Assembly: GCA_015489255.1 (NCBI GenBank)
Contig: WGAD01000008.1
Location: 1-8,408, forward strand
Direction: 5' to 3'
Source: Anaerolineales bacterium
GTDB lineage: Bacteria; Chloroflexota; Anaerolineae; Anaerolineales; Villigracilaceae
DNA: 8,408 nt
A program made the position numbers and the translations under genes. The notes beneath the pieces were generated by a model. That model saw only the letters and a program-made list of their open reading frames with translations, did no database searches and was not told where the DNA came from. Position 1 is the stretch's first letter; each line of letters begins with the position of its first letter. This document shows, piece by piece, positions 1 to 6,099 of the stretch.

Positions 1-441
1 CATCCGCCAGCCCGGCAAAATCACCAGCTGCGCTTCTTGCGGCAAAGGGTCTTGCAAGGCTGCAGCGATCTCCAAAGCCGTCATCGCCGCCGAAAGCCGG
101 TATTTTCCGGCCTGCAAACGCACGTCCCAGCCGCGATAAACCAGATAATGCCGAAAGGCCCGGCCATCTGCCAGCAGCCCCGCGCGCTGCAAGCGTTCGG
201 CCACTTCGCCCGCCGATTCGCCCAGCGTTACCTGAAAATCTTGCATCGGCGCAGCGGGCTGCAACGGGCGTGTGAGCGCTTCGGTTTCGCTCAGCAACAG
301 GAGACTGTATTGCAAACGCTGCCGCACGCTCAAGTGCGTCGCCGGCGGGCCAAAGCGCAGCGGCGCCTGCACCCAGGCCCAGCCCGCCGCCAACGACGCC
401 GCCAGCAACCCCAAAAAGGCCAGCCCAACCCACTTACGCAT
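1..441 (-). CDS. mltG: Endolytic transglycosylase MltG (YceG-like), N-terminal part only
   Basis: The 147 visible residues read inward from the ATG at 441-439 and run off the window edge, so the catalytic domain is not seen. A short basic N-terminus (MRK) precedes one hydrophobic segment at about residues 4-24, giving a membrane anchor with the rest outside the cytoplasm. Residues 69-131 match the LysM-like subdomain of YceG/MltG proteins (FQVTLGES, then AERLQRAGLL, then LQAGKYRLS and the EIAAAL helix). They lead into VILPGWRM, the counterpart of the usual 'IPEGWR' strand. MltG cleaves nascent glycan strands at the inner membrane and helps set glycan length. The start codon lies inside the end of ruvX (8-bp overlap), with only a weak GGA upstream, so translation is probably coupled. 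A neighbouring ruvX/mltG pair is also found in Bacillus (yrrK/yrrL), which supports the call. A divergent YceG-like protein is the alternative. Confidence 0.85.
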   Translation of the reverse strand, partial: MRKWVGLAFLGLLAASLAAGWAWVQAPLRFGPPATHLSVRQRLQYSLLLLSETEALTRPLQPAAPMQDFQVTLGESAGEVAERLQRAGLLADGRAFRHYLVYRGWDVRLQAGKYRLSAAMTALEIAAALQDPLPQEAQLVILPGWRM

Positions 442-844
442 GAGCATCCAGGTACGATTGCAAAATCACCGTCGCTGCCAGGTCATCCAGGTGACCGGCG
501 CGTTTTGCCCGCCGCACGCCCATTTCAATGCGGGCGCGGCGGGCAATTTGGGTGCTAAAGGCCTCGTCCCACATCACCACCGGCACATCCACCAGTGCAC
601 GCAAGGCCTCGGCAAACCGGGCGGCACTGCGCCCCGCCGGGGTGGGGTTACCCTCGTCATCTAGCGATTGGCCGACCACCACCAGCCCCACGTCGCGCTC
701 ACGGACGATCGCGGCCACCCGGGCCGCGTCTTCCGCCCGCCGCACGTGCCGGATGACAGTCAACGGATTGGCGATGACGCCCGTCGGGTCGCTGATAGCC
801 ACGCCCAGGCGTTTTTCTCCATGATCAACAGCCAAAACGCGCAT
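434..844 (-). CDS. ruvX: Holliday-junction resolvase-like protein RuvX / YqgF, possible pre-16S rRNA nuclease
   Basis: The protein has 136 residues, normal for the family. It opens with the RNase-H-like first strand MRVLAVDHGEKRLGVA (D7). It continues with VVVGQSLDDEGNP at 55-67, DEAFST at 93-98 (E94; the family usually has DER-S/T) and HLDDLAATVILQSYL at 118-132 (D120/D121). These correspond to the acidic residues of the YqgF active site. Proteins of this family are linked to maturation of the 16S rRNA 5' end and, less securely, to Holliday-junction cleavage; they act in the cytoplasm. The frame is open upstream to 1021, but the family N-terminus and a GGAG at 852-849, four bases before the ATG, fix the start at 844. 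The upstream gene stops one base before it, and mltG starts within its last codons, so the three are one operon. Arg to Ala in the DER motif is the only oddity. Confidence 0.95.
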   Translation of the reverse strand: MRVLAVDHGEKRLGVAISDPTGVIANPLTVIRHVRRAEDAARVAAIVRERDVGLVVVGQSLDDEGNPTPAGRSAARFAEALRALVDVPVVMWDEAFSTQIARRARIEMGVRRAKRAGHLDDLAATVILQSYLDAHA

Positions 845-845
845 C

Positions 846-2264
846 TCACTCCGTTTGTTGGACAAAATCAATCGCGGAAGGCAGCCAGGGCAGCCAGGGC
901 CAGAAAGCCGGTCGCAGACGAATTTCCACCGGCTGTGAAAGGCCCAGGGCAGCGGACAGGCGCGCTGCGGCGCGTTCCGGAGAGCGGCCACGTGCCAGCC
1001 GCGCCAGGTCGTTTTCTGCAAAGGCCGGGCGCAGCGGCAGCTCTACCAGCAGCCAACCGTCGCTGACCTGCGCCCGCATCTCTTCCCACCGCGGCACAAA
1101 CCCGGGCGGCGGCTGGTACACCGTCTCCACCAGCGCGCGGATCTCCTCGGCGGCGACATATTCGGCGGCGAAAGCCAGGCGGCCATACGCGGCCATTCTT
1201 TCTCCCGGTTCCCCCTCCGGCGGCAGGACGATCTGTTCGTACACATCGGCCAGCTGCACCGTATCGGGCAGCAAGGCGTCTCCCGGCGACAGCTGCTCTT
1301 GCAGGGCGTCCACAGCGGCGGATTGCAGCTCCGTTTGCAGGGCCTGCCACAGACGCTGCCGATCGCTGGCCGAAGGGCCGGGTTGCTGCTGTACCGCGCC
1401 GCCTGTCAGCGGCTGGGGGTTGTGCACCTGCAACGAGGCGCCCAGGCCGCCCTCCGCCACCCATTCTTGCCCGGCAGGCAGATTGCCCGCCTCGCCGGCT
1501 TCCACCGCCTCCACTTCCACCAACTGGCTTTCTCCGGCTTCCAGGCGGCGAAAGGTAAGGGTGGCAAAAGCCACCGGCGGATCCGCCAGCGCATACAGCA
1601 GTGTCCCCCGCGGCACATCCAGCGCCGCAGCGCTGACGTTGGTTAATTCGACCTGGCCGCGGGCGGCCTGCATCGGCGCGGACACCGTCCCGCTGACGGG
1701 CGCCGTCCGCTGGCCTTCCACCACCACGCGCACCGTCGCCGGGTTCAGCGCTGCGCGTTCTGCCGCCTCTGGCAAAGAGATGCTCACCCGGTCGCTGCGC
1801 GCCGGAAAAACCAGACGGACCTCAGCCGAAGGAACGAAGAACGCCCCCCAGGCAAAGACGGCAAACAGCGCCGCCAGAAAGGCCGTCAGCCGCACCAGCA
1901 ACCCCGGTTCCGGCGAGGGACGGCGCGCCCATTCCCGCCAGCCTTGTAAATCGGCCCGCGCCCGCCGTGGCAGCGGCTGCCAGCGCGGCCATTCCGCCCG
2001 TTGCGCATCGGCCAGCCGCGTGAAAACCGCCAGGCCAACGCGCTCAGCCTCGCGGCGCACAGCCGCCTGGCGGGCGACCACAGCCAGTTGAATGCCTCGC
2101 CGGCGGGCGGCGTGGCGGATCAACTGCCAGTCCAGCGGGCGGAAATCCGGGCCATTGCGCCGCGGCCAAACCAAAAGCGCACGGCCAGTTTTGATCCAGG
2201 CCAGTTTATCGCGCACGGAGACGTAATCATCCTGCGCCTCCAGACGCACCAGGGTTGTCTTCAT
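846..2264 (-). CDS. Membrane-anchored protein with baseplate-J-like domain
   Basis: 472 residues. Residues 1-95 look like a soluble alpha/beta domain (LVWPRRN at 31-37, then WQLIRHAARRRGIQLAVVARQ, then GLAVF). One transmembrane segment lies at about 122-144, after an arginine-rich stretch, which suggests a cytoplasmic N-terminus and an extracytoplasmic C-terminus. After it come beta-rich repeats and, at about 254-266, EAGEAGNLPAGQ, the hallmark of baseplate-J/gp47-like domains, followed by NPQPLTGG at 282-289. Proteins of this build are, from memory, annotated in Chloroflexota as 'baseplate J/gp47 family', though nothing phage-related is nearby. The function is unknown. Position as first gene of the operon with ruvX and mltG suggests an envelope role, which is inference. 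The stop is one base before ruvX. A TATAAT sits seven bases before the ATG and there is no ribosome-binding site, so the message may be leaderless. Confidence 0.8.
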   Translation of the reverse strand: MKTTLVRLEAQDDYVSVRDKLAWIKTGRALLVWPRRNGPDFRPLDWQLIRHAARRRGIQLAVVARQAAVRREAERVGLAVFTRLADAQRAEWPRWQPLPRRARADLQGWREWARRPSPEPGLLVRLTAFLAALFAVFAWGAFFVPSAEVRLVFPARSDRVSISLPEAAERAALNPATVRVVVEGQRTAPVSGTVSAPMQAARGQVELTNVSAAALDVPRGTLLYALADPPVAFATLTFRRLEAGESQLVEVEAVEAGEAGNLPAGQEWVAEGGLGASLQVHNPQPLTGGAVQQQPGPSASDRQRLWQALQTELQSAAVDALQEQLSPGDALLPDTVQLADVYEQIVLPPEGEPGERMAAYGRLAFAAEYVAAEEIRALVETVYQPPPGFVPRWEEMRAQVSDGWLLVELPLRPAFAENDLARLARGRSPERAAARLSAALGLSQPVEIRLRPAFWPWLPWLPSAIDFVQQTE

Positions 2265-2313
2265 TCTTGCAATTATAGCCGTAAATTCCTATTCGCAAAT
2301 GGTTGTGCAAGAA
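2264..2313. repeat. 8-bp perfect inverted repeat flanking the divergent promoters
   Basis: TTCTTGCA at 2264-2271 and TGCAAGAA at 2306-2313 are exact reverse complements, 34 bases apart (42 bp centre to centre, four helical turns). The left arm lies between the minus-strand -10 and its start codon. The right arm overlaps the plus-strand -35. The placement fits a two-site operator, but the core TCTTGCA also occurs by chance in nearby coding sequence (for example near 49, 239 and 6553), so regulatory meaning is unproven. Confidence 0.3.
2272..2298 (-). promoter_or_regulatory. Promoter candidate for the baseplate-J-like/ruvX/mltG operon
   Basis: A perfect TATAAT reads on the minus strand at 2277-2272. 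A weak -35 (TTGCGA, 4 of 6 bases) lies at 2298-2293 with a 15-base spacer. The hexamer ends only seven bases before the ATG at 2264, so transcription would start at or next to the start codon. No Shine-Dalgarno sequence is present between them, consistent with a leaderless message. Confidence 0.55.
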
Positions 2314-2332
2314 GGGACGATTGTTGTATGAT
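2303..2332 (+). promoter_or_regulatory. Promoter candidate for the adenosine-kinase-family / cNMP-sensor operon
   Basis: TATGAT at 2327-2332 is a good -10. TTGTGC at 2303-2308 is a weak -35 (TTG matches) with an 18-base spacer. Transcription would begin near 2339, giving a leader of roughly 27 bases that carries AGGAGG at 2355-2360. The promoter is divergent from, and close to, the minus-strand promoter at 2272-2298. Confidence 0.45.
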
Positions 2333-2365
2333 TGAGTATCACGCAGCGCTGCACAGGAGGCAACC

Positions 2366-2851
2366 ATGGAACTTTCTCTGGTCAAGATTGAAAAACCGGA
2401 ACCCATCAATTTCATTTTAGGGCAATCGCACTTCATCAAGACAGTAGAAGATATCCACGAGGCGCTGGTCAACACCGTGCCCGGTATCCGCTTTGGGCTG
2501 GCCTTCTGCGAGGCCTCGGGCGAACGGCTGGTACGTTGGACCGGCACCGACGAACCCCTGATTGCGCTGGCGCAGAAGAACGCCCTCGCCATTGGCGCCG
2601 GTCACAGCTTCATTCTCTTCCTCGGAGAAGGTTTCTACCCGATCAACGTGCTCAACGCCATCAAGCGTGTCCCCGAGGTCACACGCATCTATTGCGCCAC
2701 GGCCAACCCTACGGAGGTCATCGTAGCCACCAGTGAACAAGGGCGCGGCATCCTGGGCGTGATCGACGGCCAGCCGCCCCTGGGCGTGGAAGACGAAGAA
2801 GGCATTGCCTGGCGCAAACAATTCCTGCGCAGCATTGGATACAAAGCATGA
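2366..2851 (+). CDS. Adenosine-specific kinase / AMP-binding family protein (DUF355)
   Basis: 161 residues, full length for this small family, which is best known from archaea and thermophiles. Nearly the whole conserved core can be read: FGLAFCEASGERLVRW at 43-58, AIGAGHSF at 75-82, PINVLNAIK at 92-100, EVTRIYCATANPTEVIVA at 104-121, GRGILGVIDGQPPLGVE at 126-142 and LRSIGYK at 154-160. The founding structure, PAE2307 from Pyrobaculum aerophilum, was reported as an adenosine-specific kinase with a stable phosphohistidine (from memory). H80 in the AGH motif is a likely equivalent here, but I cannot confirm it. The protein should be cytoplasmic; its physiological role is not established in the family. 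AGGAGG at 2355-2360, five bases before the ATG, is a strong ribosome-binding site. The stop overlaps the next start (ATGA, 2848-2851), so the two proteins are probably made in step. Confidence 0.92.
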   Translation: MELSLVKIEKPEPINFILGQSHFIKTVEDIHEALVNTVPGIRFGLAFCEASGERLVRWTGTDEPLIALAQKNALAIGAGHSFILFLGEGFYPINVLNAIKRVPEVTRIYCATANPTEVIVATSEQGRGILGVIDGQPPLGVEDEEGIAWRKQFLRSIGYKA

Positions 2852-4005
2852 CCAGCTCCCGTTACCCGGCCTACGTTTTGCCGCGCGCCTTCCCTGGCAT
2901 TTCTTCTGAAGAAGTGCAACTGCTAATTCATAACGCCCGCGTACAAAAATACCCGGCCGGCACCACGCTCTGCCACGAAGGCACCCGCGAGCACACGTTT
3001 TACATCATCCTGGACGGCGAGGCCGCCGTCACCAAACGCATCGACGAGCAGGAATCCCGCTTGCTCTCCGTTTTGCACAGCGGCGACTTCTTCGGTGAGA
3101 TGGGCCTCATCCACAACGCGCCTCGCGTCGCCTCGGTGAAGGCCCGCACCGATCTCACCGTCATGGAAATTGACCGGGAGGAGTTCGAAAAAACCCTGAA
3201 GAACAGCACCGCAGTCGCCCTGGCTATGGTTCGCGAGATCAGCGAGCGCCTGCGCGCCAACGACGAGATGGCGATCGAAGAACTGCGAATGCGCGCCGCC
3301 GAACTTGCTGAGGCCTACCAAAAGCTGGCAGAAGAAGAACTGGTGCGCCGCGAATTCATCCAGGGCGTGGCCCGCGAACTGCAACAACCGGTGCGTTCTG
3401 CCCTGGGGTATGTGGACCTGCTGGGACGCGAAAACATCGACCCCAAGGCTTTGCGCGAGGCCGCCCAACTCGCCGGGCAACAGATCCAGCGCATCGCCTA
3501 CATGGTCGACAACCTGCTTTACCTGCAAGGCAGCGGCGATCTTCCACACCAGACCGCCTCGCTGGATCTGCGCGAAATCGTCAAACAGGCGGCCCAGGAA
3601 GTTGAAGAACTTTCTCAACGCAAGAAAGTGAAAGTCCGCGTCAAAACGCCCTTCCGCTACCCGCGCACACAAGGCGACGCCGCCGCCTTGCAACGCGCCC
3701 TCTACGCCACGCTAGACAGCCTGGTGCACGCCAGCCTGCCCGGCAGCCGGATCGCTGTGCGCCTGGACTACGACCCCCAGGAAGCGCAAATCTATCTGGA
3801 AGCCAACGGCCTCGAACAAAGCGCGCCTTTGCTTTCTCACCTCTTTGCCGAACACGGCCTCTTGCCCCACCAGGACGACGCCACTTCCATGCCTCTCCTG
3901 GGGTTGTTGCTGGCCCGCCAGATCATCCAGCAACACGGCGGGCGGATCGACGTCCGCCAGCGCCACGGACGCACCGCCCTGGTGTTCTACATTCCTCACG
4001 AATAA
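2848..4005 (+). CDS. Cyclic-nucleotide-binding domain fused to degenerate histidine-kinase module
   Basis: 385 residues, no signal peptide or membrane segment, so cytoplasmic. Residues 18-118 form a CRP/FNR-type cyclic-nucleotide-binding domain. Its phosphate-binding cassette FGEMGLIHNAPRVASV at 82-97 keeps G83, E84 and R93, so ligand binding is plausible. No helix-turn-helix follows. A charged helix at about 125-170, probably coiled coil, leads into a DHp-like hairpin, FIQGVARELQQPVRSALGYVDLL at 170-192 being split here as FIQGVARELQQPV and RSALGYVDLL. In true kinases the segment at 174-182 reads like VSHELRTPL; here Arg176 occupies the histidine position. The ATPase-like end (277-385) keeps the G2-type LLGLLLARQIIQQHGGRIDV at 350-369 and a final FYIP, but the N-box Asn and the DxGxG motif are missing. 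It is therefore probably a pseudokinase sensor or scaffold. ATGA overlap with the upstream gene; no strong ribosome-binding site of its own. Confidence 0.85.
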   Translation: MTSSRYPAYVLPRAFPGISSEEVQLLIHNARVQKYPAGTTLCHEGTREHTFYIILDGEAAVTKRIDEQESRLLSVLHSGDFFGEMGLIHNAPRVASVKARTDLTVMEIDREEFEKTLKNSTAVALAMVREISERLRANDEMAIEELRMRAAELAEAYQKLAEEELVRREFIQGVARELQQPVRSALGYVDLLGRENIDPKALREAAQLAGQQIQRIAYMVDNLLYLQGSGDLPHQTASLDLREIVKQAAQEVEELSQRKKVKVRVKTPFRYPRTQGDAAALQRALYATLDSLVHASLPGSRIAVRLDYDPQEAQIYLEANGLEQSAPLLSHLFAEHGLLPHQDDATSMPLLGLLLARQIIQQHGGRIDVRQRHGRTALVFYIPHE

Positions 4006-4015
4006 CCTCCCGCCC

Positions 4016-4057
4016 GAAAAAGAATCAAAGCGCTGTCTTGCAAGACAGCGCTTTGAT
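4016..4057 (-). terminator. Perfect 34-bp palindrome acting as terminator between convergent operons
   Basis: Positions 4024-4057 are two exact 17-base arms with no spacer (left arm ATCAAAGCGCTGTCTTG), able to fold into a long GC-rich hairpin. Read on the minus strand it is followed by TTCTTTTT (4023-4016), the T-run of an intrinsic terminator for the murI transcript, whose stop codon is one base away at 4059. On the plus strand the T-run is absent, but the same stem could still stop or protect the 3' end of the message ending at 4005. Confidence 0.8.
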
Positions 4058-4058
4058 G

Positions 4059-4883
4059 TCATTCTGGCGACAAAGCGCCCCCTCGCCAATGGAGCGGTCT
4101 GACCGGCGCCGAAAAACCCAGCAATTGCGGCAGCAAGGACGCAAGTTGCCCGGTAGAAGCGGTGCTGTAGAATTGCGCCTTGCCCATCCGGCCAACAGGT
4201 TGCAAAGCATTGCGCGCGGCCAGCACCCGCTTCACCTGCCGTGCGATCGCCGGCGCCGGATCAATCACCCGCGCCCGACCCTTCGTCACCTCTTCGATCA
4301 GGGGAATAACGAAGGGGTAATGGGTACACCCCAAGACGACGGTATCTATCCCGGCGGCCAGCATGGGCGTTAGCGCCTGCTCCAGGATGGCGCGGGTCTC
4401 CGGTGCGTGCAACGCGCCGGCTTCGATTTGCTGCACCAGCCCGGGGCAGGTGTGCTGCAACAGGCGCACGTCGGCGGCAAAACGTTCCACCACCGAGGCA
4501 TACAAGGCGCCCTGAAAAGTCGCCGGCGTTGCCAGCACACCAACCACGCCGGTCTGCGTGCGCTCGGCAGCCGGTTTGACCGCCGGTTCCATGCCGACAA
4601 AAGGCACTGCCGGGTACAACTGACGCAGTTCGCGCAGGGCGGCGGCGGAGGCCGTATTGCAAGCGATGACGATGATCTTCGCCCCCGCCGATAGTAAAAA
4701 TCGGGTGATGCCCAGAGAGAAATCTCGCACTTCTTCCAGCCGGCGCGGCCCATACGGCACATGCGCCTGATCGGCAACGTAGATCAGGTCTTCCGCGGGC
4801 AAAAGCGCGCGTATGGCCCGCCAGACGGACAACCCGCCGACGCCAGAATCAAAGATGCCGATGGGCGCATCCCGGGGTTTCAT
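4059..4883 (-). CDS. murI: Glutamate racemase
   Basis: 274 residues, typical length. The enzyme interconverts L- and D-glutamate in the cytoplasm, supplying D-glutamate for peptidoglycan stems. All signature motifs are present: PIGIFDSGVGGLSV at 7-20 (D12, S13), DQAHVPYG at 38-45, VIACNTASAAAL at 72-83 with catalytic C75, and VVLGCTHYPFVIP at 182-194 with catalytic C186 and H188. The frame stays open upstream to 4964, but the family N-terminus (MKPRDAPIGIFDSG) sets the ATG at 4883-4881. That ATG overlaps the stop of the upstream hydrolase as ATGA (4883-4880), and only a weak AGCAGG precedes it, so translational coupling is likely. The stop codon lies one base from the large palindromic terminator. 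Both catalytic cysteines are intact and nothing suggests decay. Confidence 0.97.
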   Translation of the reverse strand: MKPRDAPIGIFDSGVGGLSVWRAIRALLPAEDLIYVADQAHVPYGPRRLEEVRDFSLGITRFLLSAGAKIIVIACNTASAAALRELRQLYPAVPFVGMEPAVKPAAERTQTGVVGVLATPATFQGALYASVVERFAADVRLLQHTCPGLVQQIEAGALHAPETRAILEQALTPMLAAGIDTVVLGCTHYPFVIPLIEEVTKGRARVIDPAPAIARQVKRVLAARNALQPVGRMGKAQFYSTASTGQLASLLPQLLGFSAPVRPLHWRGGALSPE

Positions 4884-5605
4884 GCCTGCTGCACCGCCTG
4901 CACAAAGAGATCGAAGATGCCCTGCATATCCTTCCGGGAAGCCGCCAGCCATTCCGGATGCCATTGCACAGCGCGCCCAAACGGATGCCCGGGCAGGCTG
5001 ACGGCCTCGATCAGGTCGTCAGGCGCCCAGGCGTCCACCCGCAAAGGGGGCGCCAGGTCGCGGATGCCCTGGTGGTGCAGGCTGTTGACCGGCAACGTCT
5101 CTCCGCCGCCCAGAGAGACCAGCCAGCTCTCCGCCGCCAGGCGAACGCTGTGCGCCAGATGGTCGCGCGGCCAATCCGGGTAGTAGTCGTGCTTCAAGGC
5201 GCCGGGTTTCTCATCCGCCAGATCGGCATAAAGCGTACCACCCAGGCCGACGTTGATCACCTGCAAACCGCGACAGATGCCGAGAAACGGCTTGCCCTCA
5301 TCCAGGCAAGCTTGCAGCAAAGCCAGCTCCAGGCTGTCGCGATCGGGTTCTTCCCCGTTCACCCGCGGGTGCCCGTTTCCACCGTAACGGGCGGGCGTCA
5401 CATCGCCGCCACCGGTGAACAATACCCCGTCTACCCGCTCGTAAAGCGCCCGCCAGTGGGCCTCGGGTTCAATGGAGGGAAGCAAGACGGGCACGGCGCC
5501 AGCGCGCGCCAATGCCTGCAAGTAAGGAAACATCACCCGCACCTGGGGTAAGCCTTGCGGCGTCTGATTGACCTGGGTGGTCACGCCGATAACGGGCTGC
5601 GACAT
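4880..5605 (-). CDS. Class I glutamine amidotransferase-like / gamma-glutamyl hydrolase family protein (peptidase C26, PuuD-like)
   Basis: 241 residues, the normal size for the peptidase C26 / PuuD family, which hydrolyses gamma-glutamyl bonds. The oxyanion motif FTGGGDVTPARYG is at 63-75, the nucleophile elbow FLGICRGLQVINVGLGG at 107-123 with C111, NSLHHQG at 174-180, and VQWHPEW at 213-219 with H216 and E218, completing the Cys-His-Glu triad. No synthase domain is attached, so free hydrolase activity is expected; the substrate (gamma-glutamyl-GABA, another gamma-glutamyl amine or a peptidoglycan-derived compound) cannot be told from sequence. A GTG at 5611 is in frame, but it overlaps the ribosome-binding site, so the ATG at 5605 is preferred. 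It overlaps murI by four bases, a pairing that suggests glutamate handling. Confidence 0.9.
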   Translation of the reverse strand: MSQPVIGVTTQVNQTPQGLPQVRVMFPYLQALARAGAVPVLLPSIEPEAHWRALYERVDGVLFTGGGDVTPARYGGNGHPRVNGEEPDRDSLELALLQACLDEGKPFLGICRGLQVINVGLGGTLYADLADEKPGALKHDYYPDWPRDHLAHSVRLAAESWLVSLGGGETLPVNSLHHQGIRDLAPPLRVDAWAPDDLIEAVSLPGHPFGRAVQWHPEWLAASRKDMQGIFDLFVQAVQQA

Positions 5606-5610
5606 ACACA

Positions 5611-5615
5611 CCTCC
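5611..5615 (-). promoter_or_regulatory. Ribosome-binding site deciding the start of the C26-family hydrolase
   Basis: GGAGG reads on the minus strand at 5615-5611, five bases before the ATG at 5605-5603. An in-frame GTG at 5611-5609 shares its first base with this site and so cannot be its start. The ATG is therefore chosen, two codons in. Confidence 0.85.
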
Positions 5616-5634
5616 AGAGAGAAAATAGGCCTTT

Positions 5635-5640
5635 ATTGTA
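5635..5640 (-). promoter_or_regulatory. Possible -10 element for the hydrolase-murI operon
   Basis: TACAAT reads on the minus strand at 5640-5635, which would start transcription about 20-25 bases before the ATG at 5605. No convincing -35 precedes it; the sequence there is the T-run of the rplS terminator. Because that terminator isolates the operon from rplS, a promoter is needed here, and this is the best candidate. Confidence 0.35.
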
Positions 5641-5655
5641 CTTCCTTTGTCGGCG

Positions 5656-5690
5656 TTAAAAAGAAAAAGGCACAGTTTCCTGTGCCCTTT
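5656..5690 (-). terminator. Intrinsic terminator of rplS
   Basis: On the minus strand a 7-bp stem GGCACAG / CTGTGCC (5686-5680 and 5675-5669) closes a GAAA tetraloop. It is extended by a G-T and A-T pairs and followed by TTTTTCTTTTT (5668-5658). It starts about ten bases after the rplS stop codon at 5698. This is a textbook Rho-independent terminator. Confidence 0.93.
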
Positions 5691-5697
5691 GGCTGGC

Positions 5698-6048
5698 TTA
5701 GTTGAATTTCTGTTTCAGGCGGGCGCGCTTGCCAGTCCGTCCACGCAAGAAGTAAAGTTTGGCGCGACGCACCTGCGAATGCCGGTTGACGACCACCTTT
5801 TCGATGAAAGGCGAGCGCATCAAAAAGGTGCGCTCCACGCCAATGCCGTTGCTCGCAATGCGGCGGACGGTGAAGTTGGCATTGTTGCCGCCTTTGCGCA
5901 AGCGAATGACCGTACCCTTGAAGACCTGGATACGCTCATTTTTGCCTTCCTTAATGCGGACGTGCACATCCACAATATCCCCGGGGCGCAGGTCTGGAAT
6001 GTTGGGGTTGTCGGGGGCTTCCACAGATCGAATCAGTTCATCGCTCAT
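5698..6048 (-). CDS. rplS: 50S ribosomal protein L19
   Basis: 116 residues, the standard length. L19 sits at the 30S-50S interface of the ribosome. Diagnostic stretches are IPDLRPGDIVDVHVRIKEG at 17-35, RIQVFKGTVI at 39-48, FTVRRIASNGIGVERTF at 59-75, SPFIEKVVV at 79-87 and RRAKLYFLRGRTGKRAR at 94-110. The frame stays open upstream to 6162, but the family N-terminus and AAGGAAG a few bases before it place the start at the ATG 6048-6046. In many bacteria rplS closes the rpsP-rimM-trmD-rplS operon. Here it stands alone on the minus strand between copA and the hydrolase, with its own promoter at 6128-6100 and a strong terminator after it. Confidence 0.97.
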   Translation of the reverse strand: MSDELIRSVEAPDNPNIPDLRPGDIVDVHVRIKEGKNERIQVFKGTVIRLRKGGNNANFTVRRIASNGIGVERTFLMRSPFIEKVVVNRHSQVRRAKLYFLRGRTGKRARLKQKFN

Positions 6049-6099
6049 GGCTGACTTCCTTTTTGGGATAATTTTCAAGATACCAAAACGCAAGGCGTG

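Noticed and set aside
37..558. Long plus-strand open frame
   Set aside because: It lies opposite mltG and ruvX, is rich in Arg, Gln and Pro with no recognisable motif, and is the mirror frame of high-GC coding DNA.
845..1021. N-terminal extension of ruvX to a start at 1021
   Set aside because: It overlaps the upstream gene, resembles nothing in the family, and a GGAG lies just before the ATG at 844.
846..2264. Prophage or contractile-injection remnant, from the baseplate-J motif
   Set aside because: No tail, sheath, capsid, integrase or attachment site is nearby, and the operon partners are housekeeping genes.
2305..2310. TTGCAC as -35 for the minus-strand promoter at 2277
   Set aside because: The spacer would be 27 bases, too long, although the same hexamer sits at correct spacing in the rplS promoter.
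4036..4045. Link between the palindrome centre TCTTGCAAGA and the inverted repeat at 2264-2313
   Set aside because: The shared TCTTGCA core also occurs in several coding positions (near 49, 239 and 6553), so the match carries little weight.
4884..4964. N-terminal extension of murI
   Set aside because: The extra 27 residues overlap the hydrolase gene and precede the conserved racemase N-terminus.
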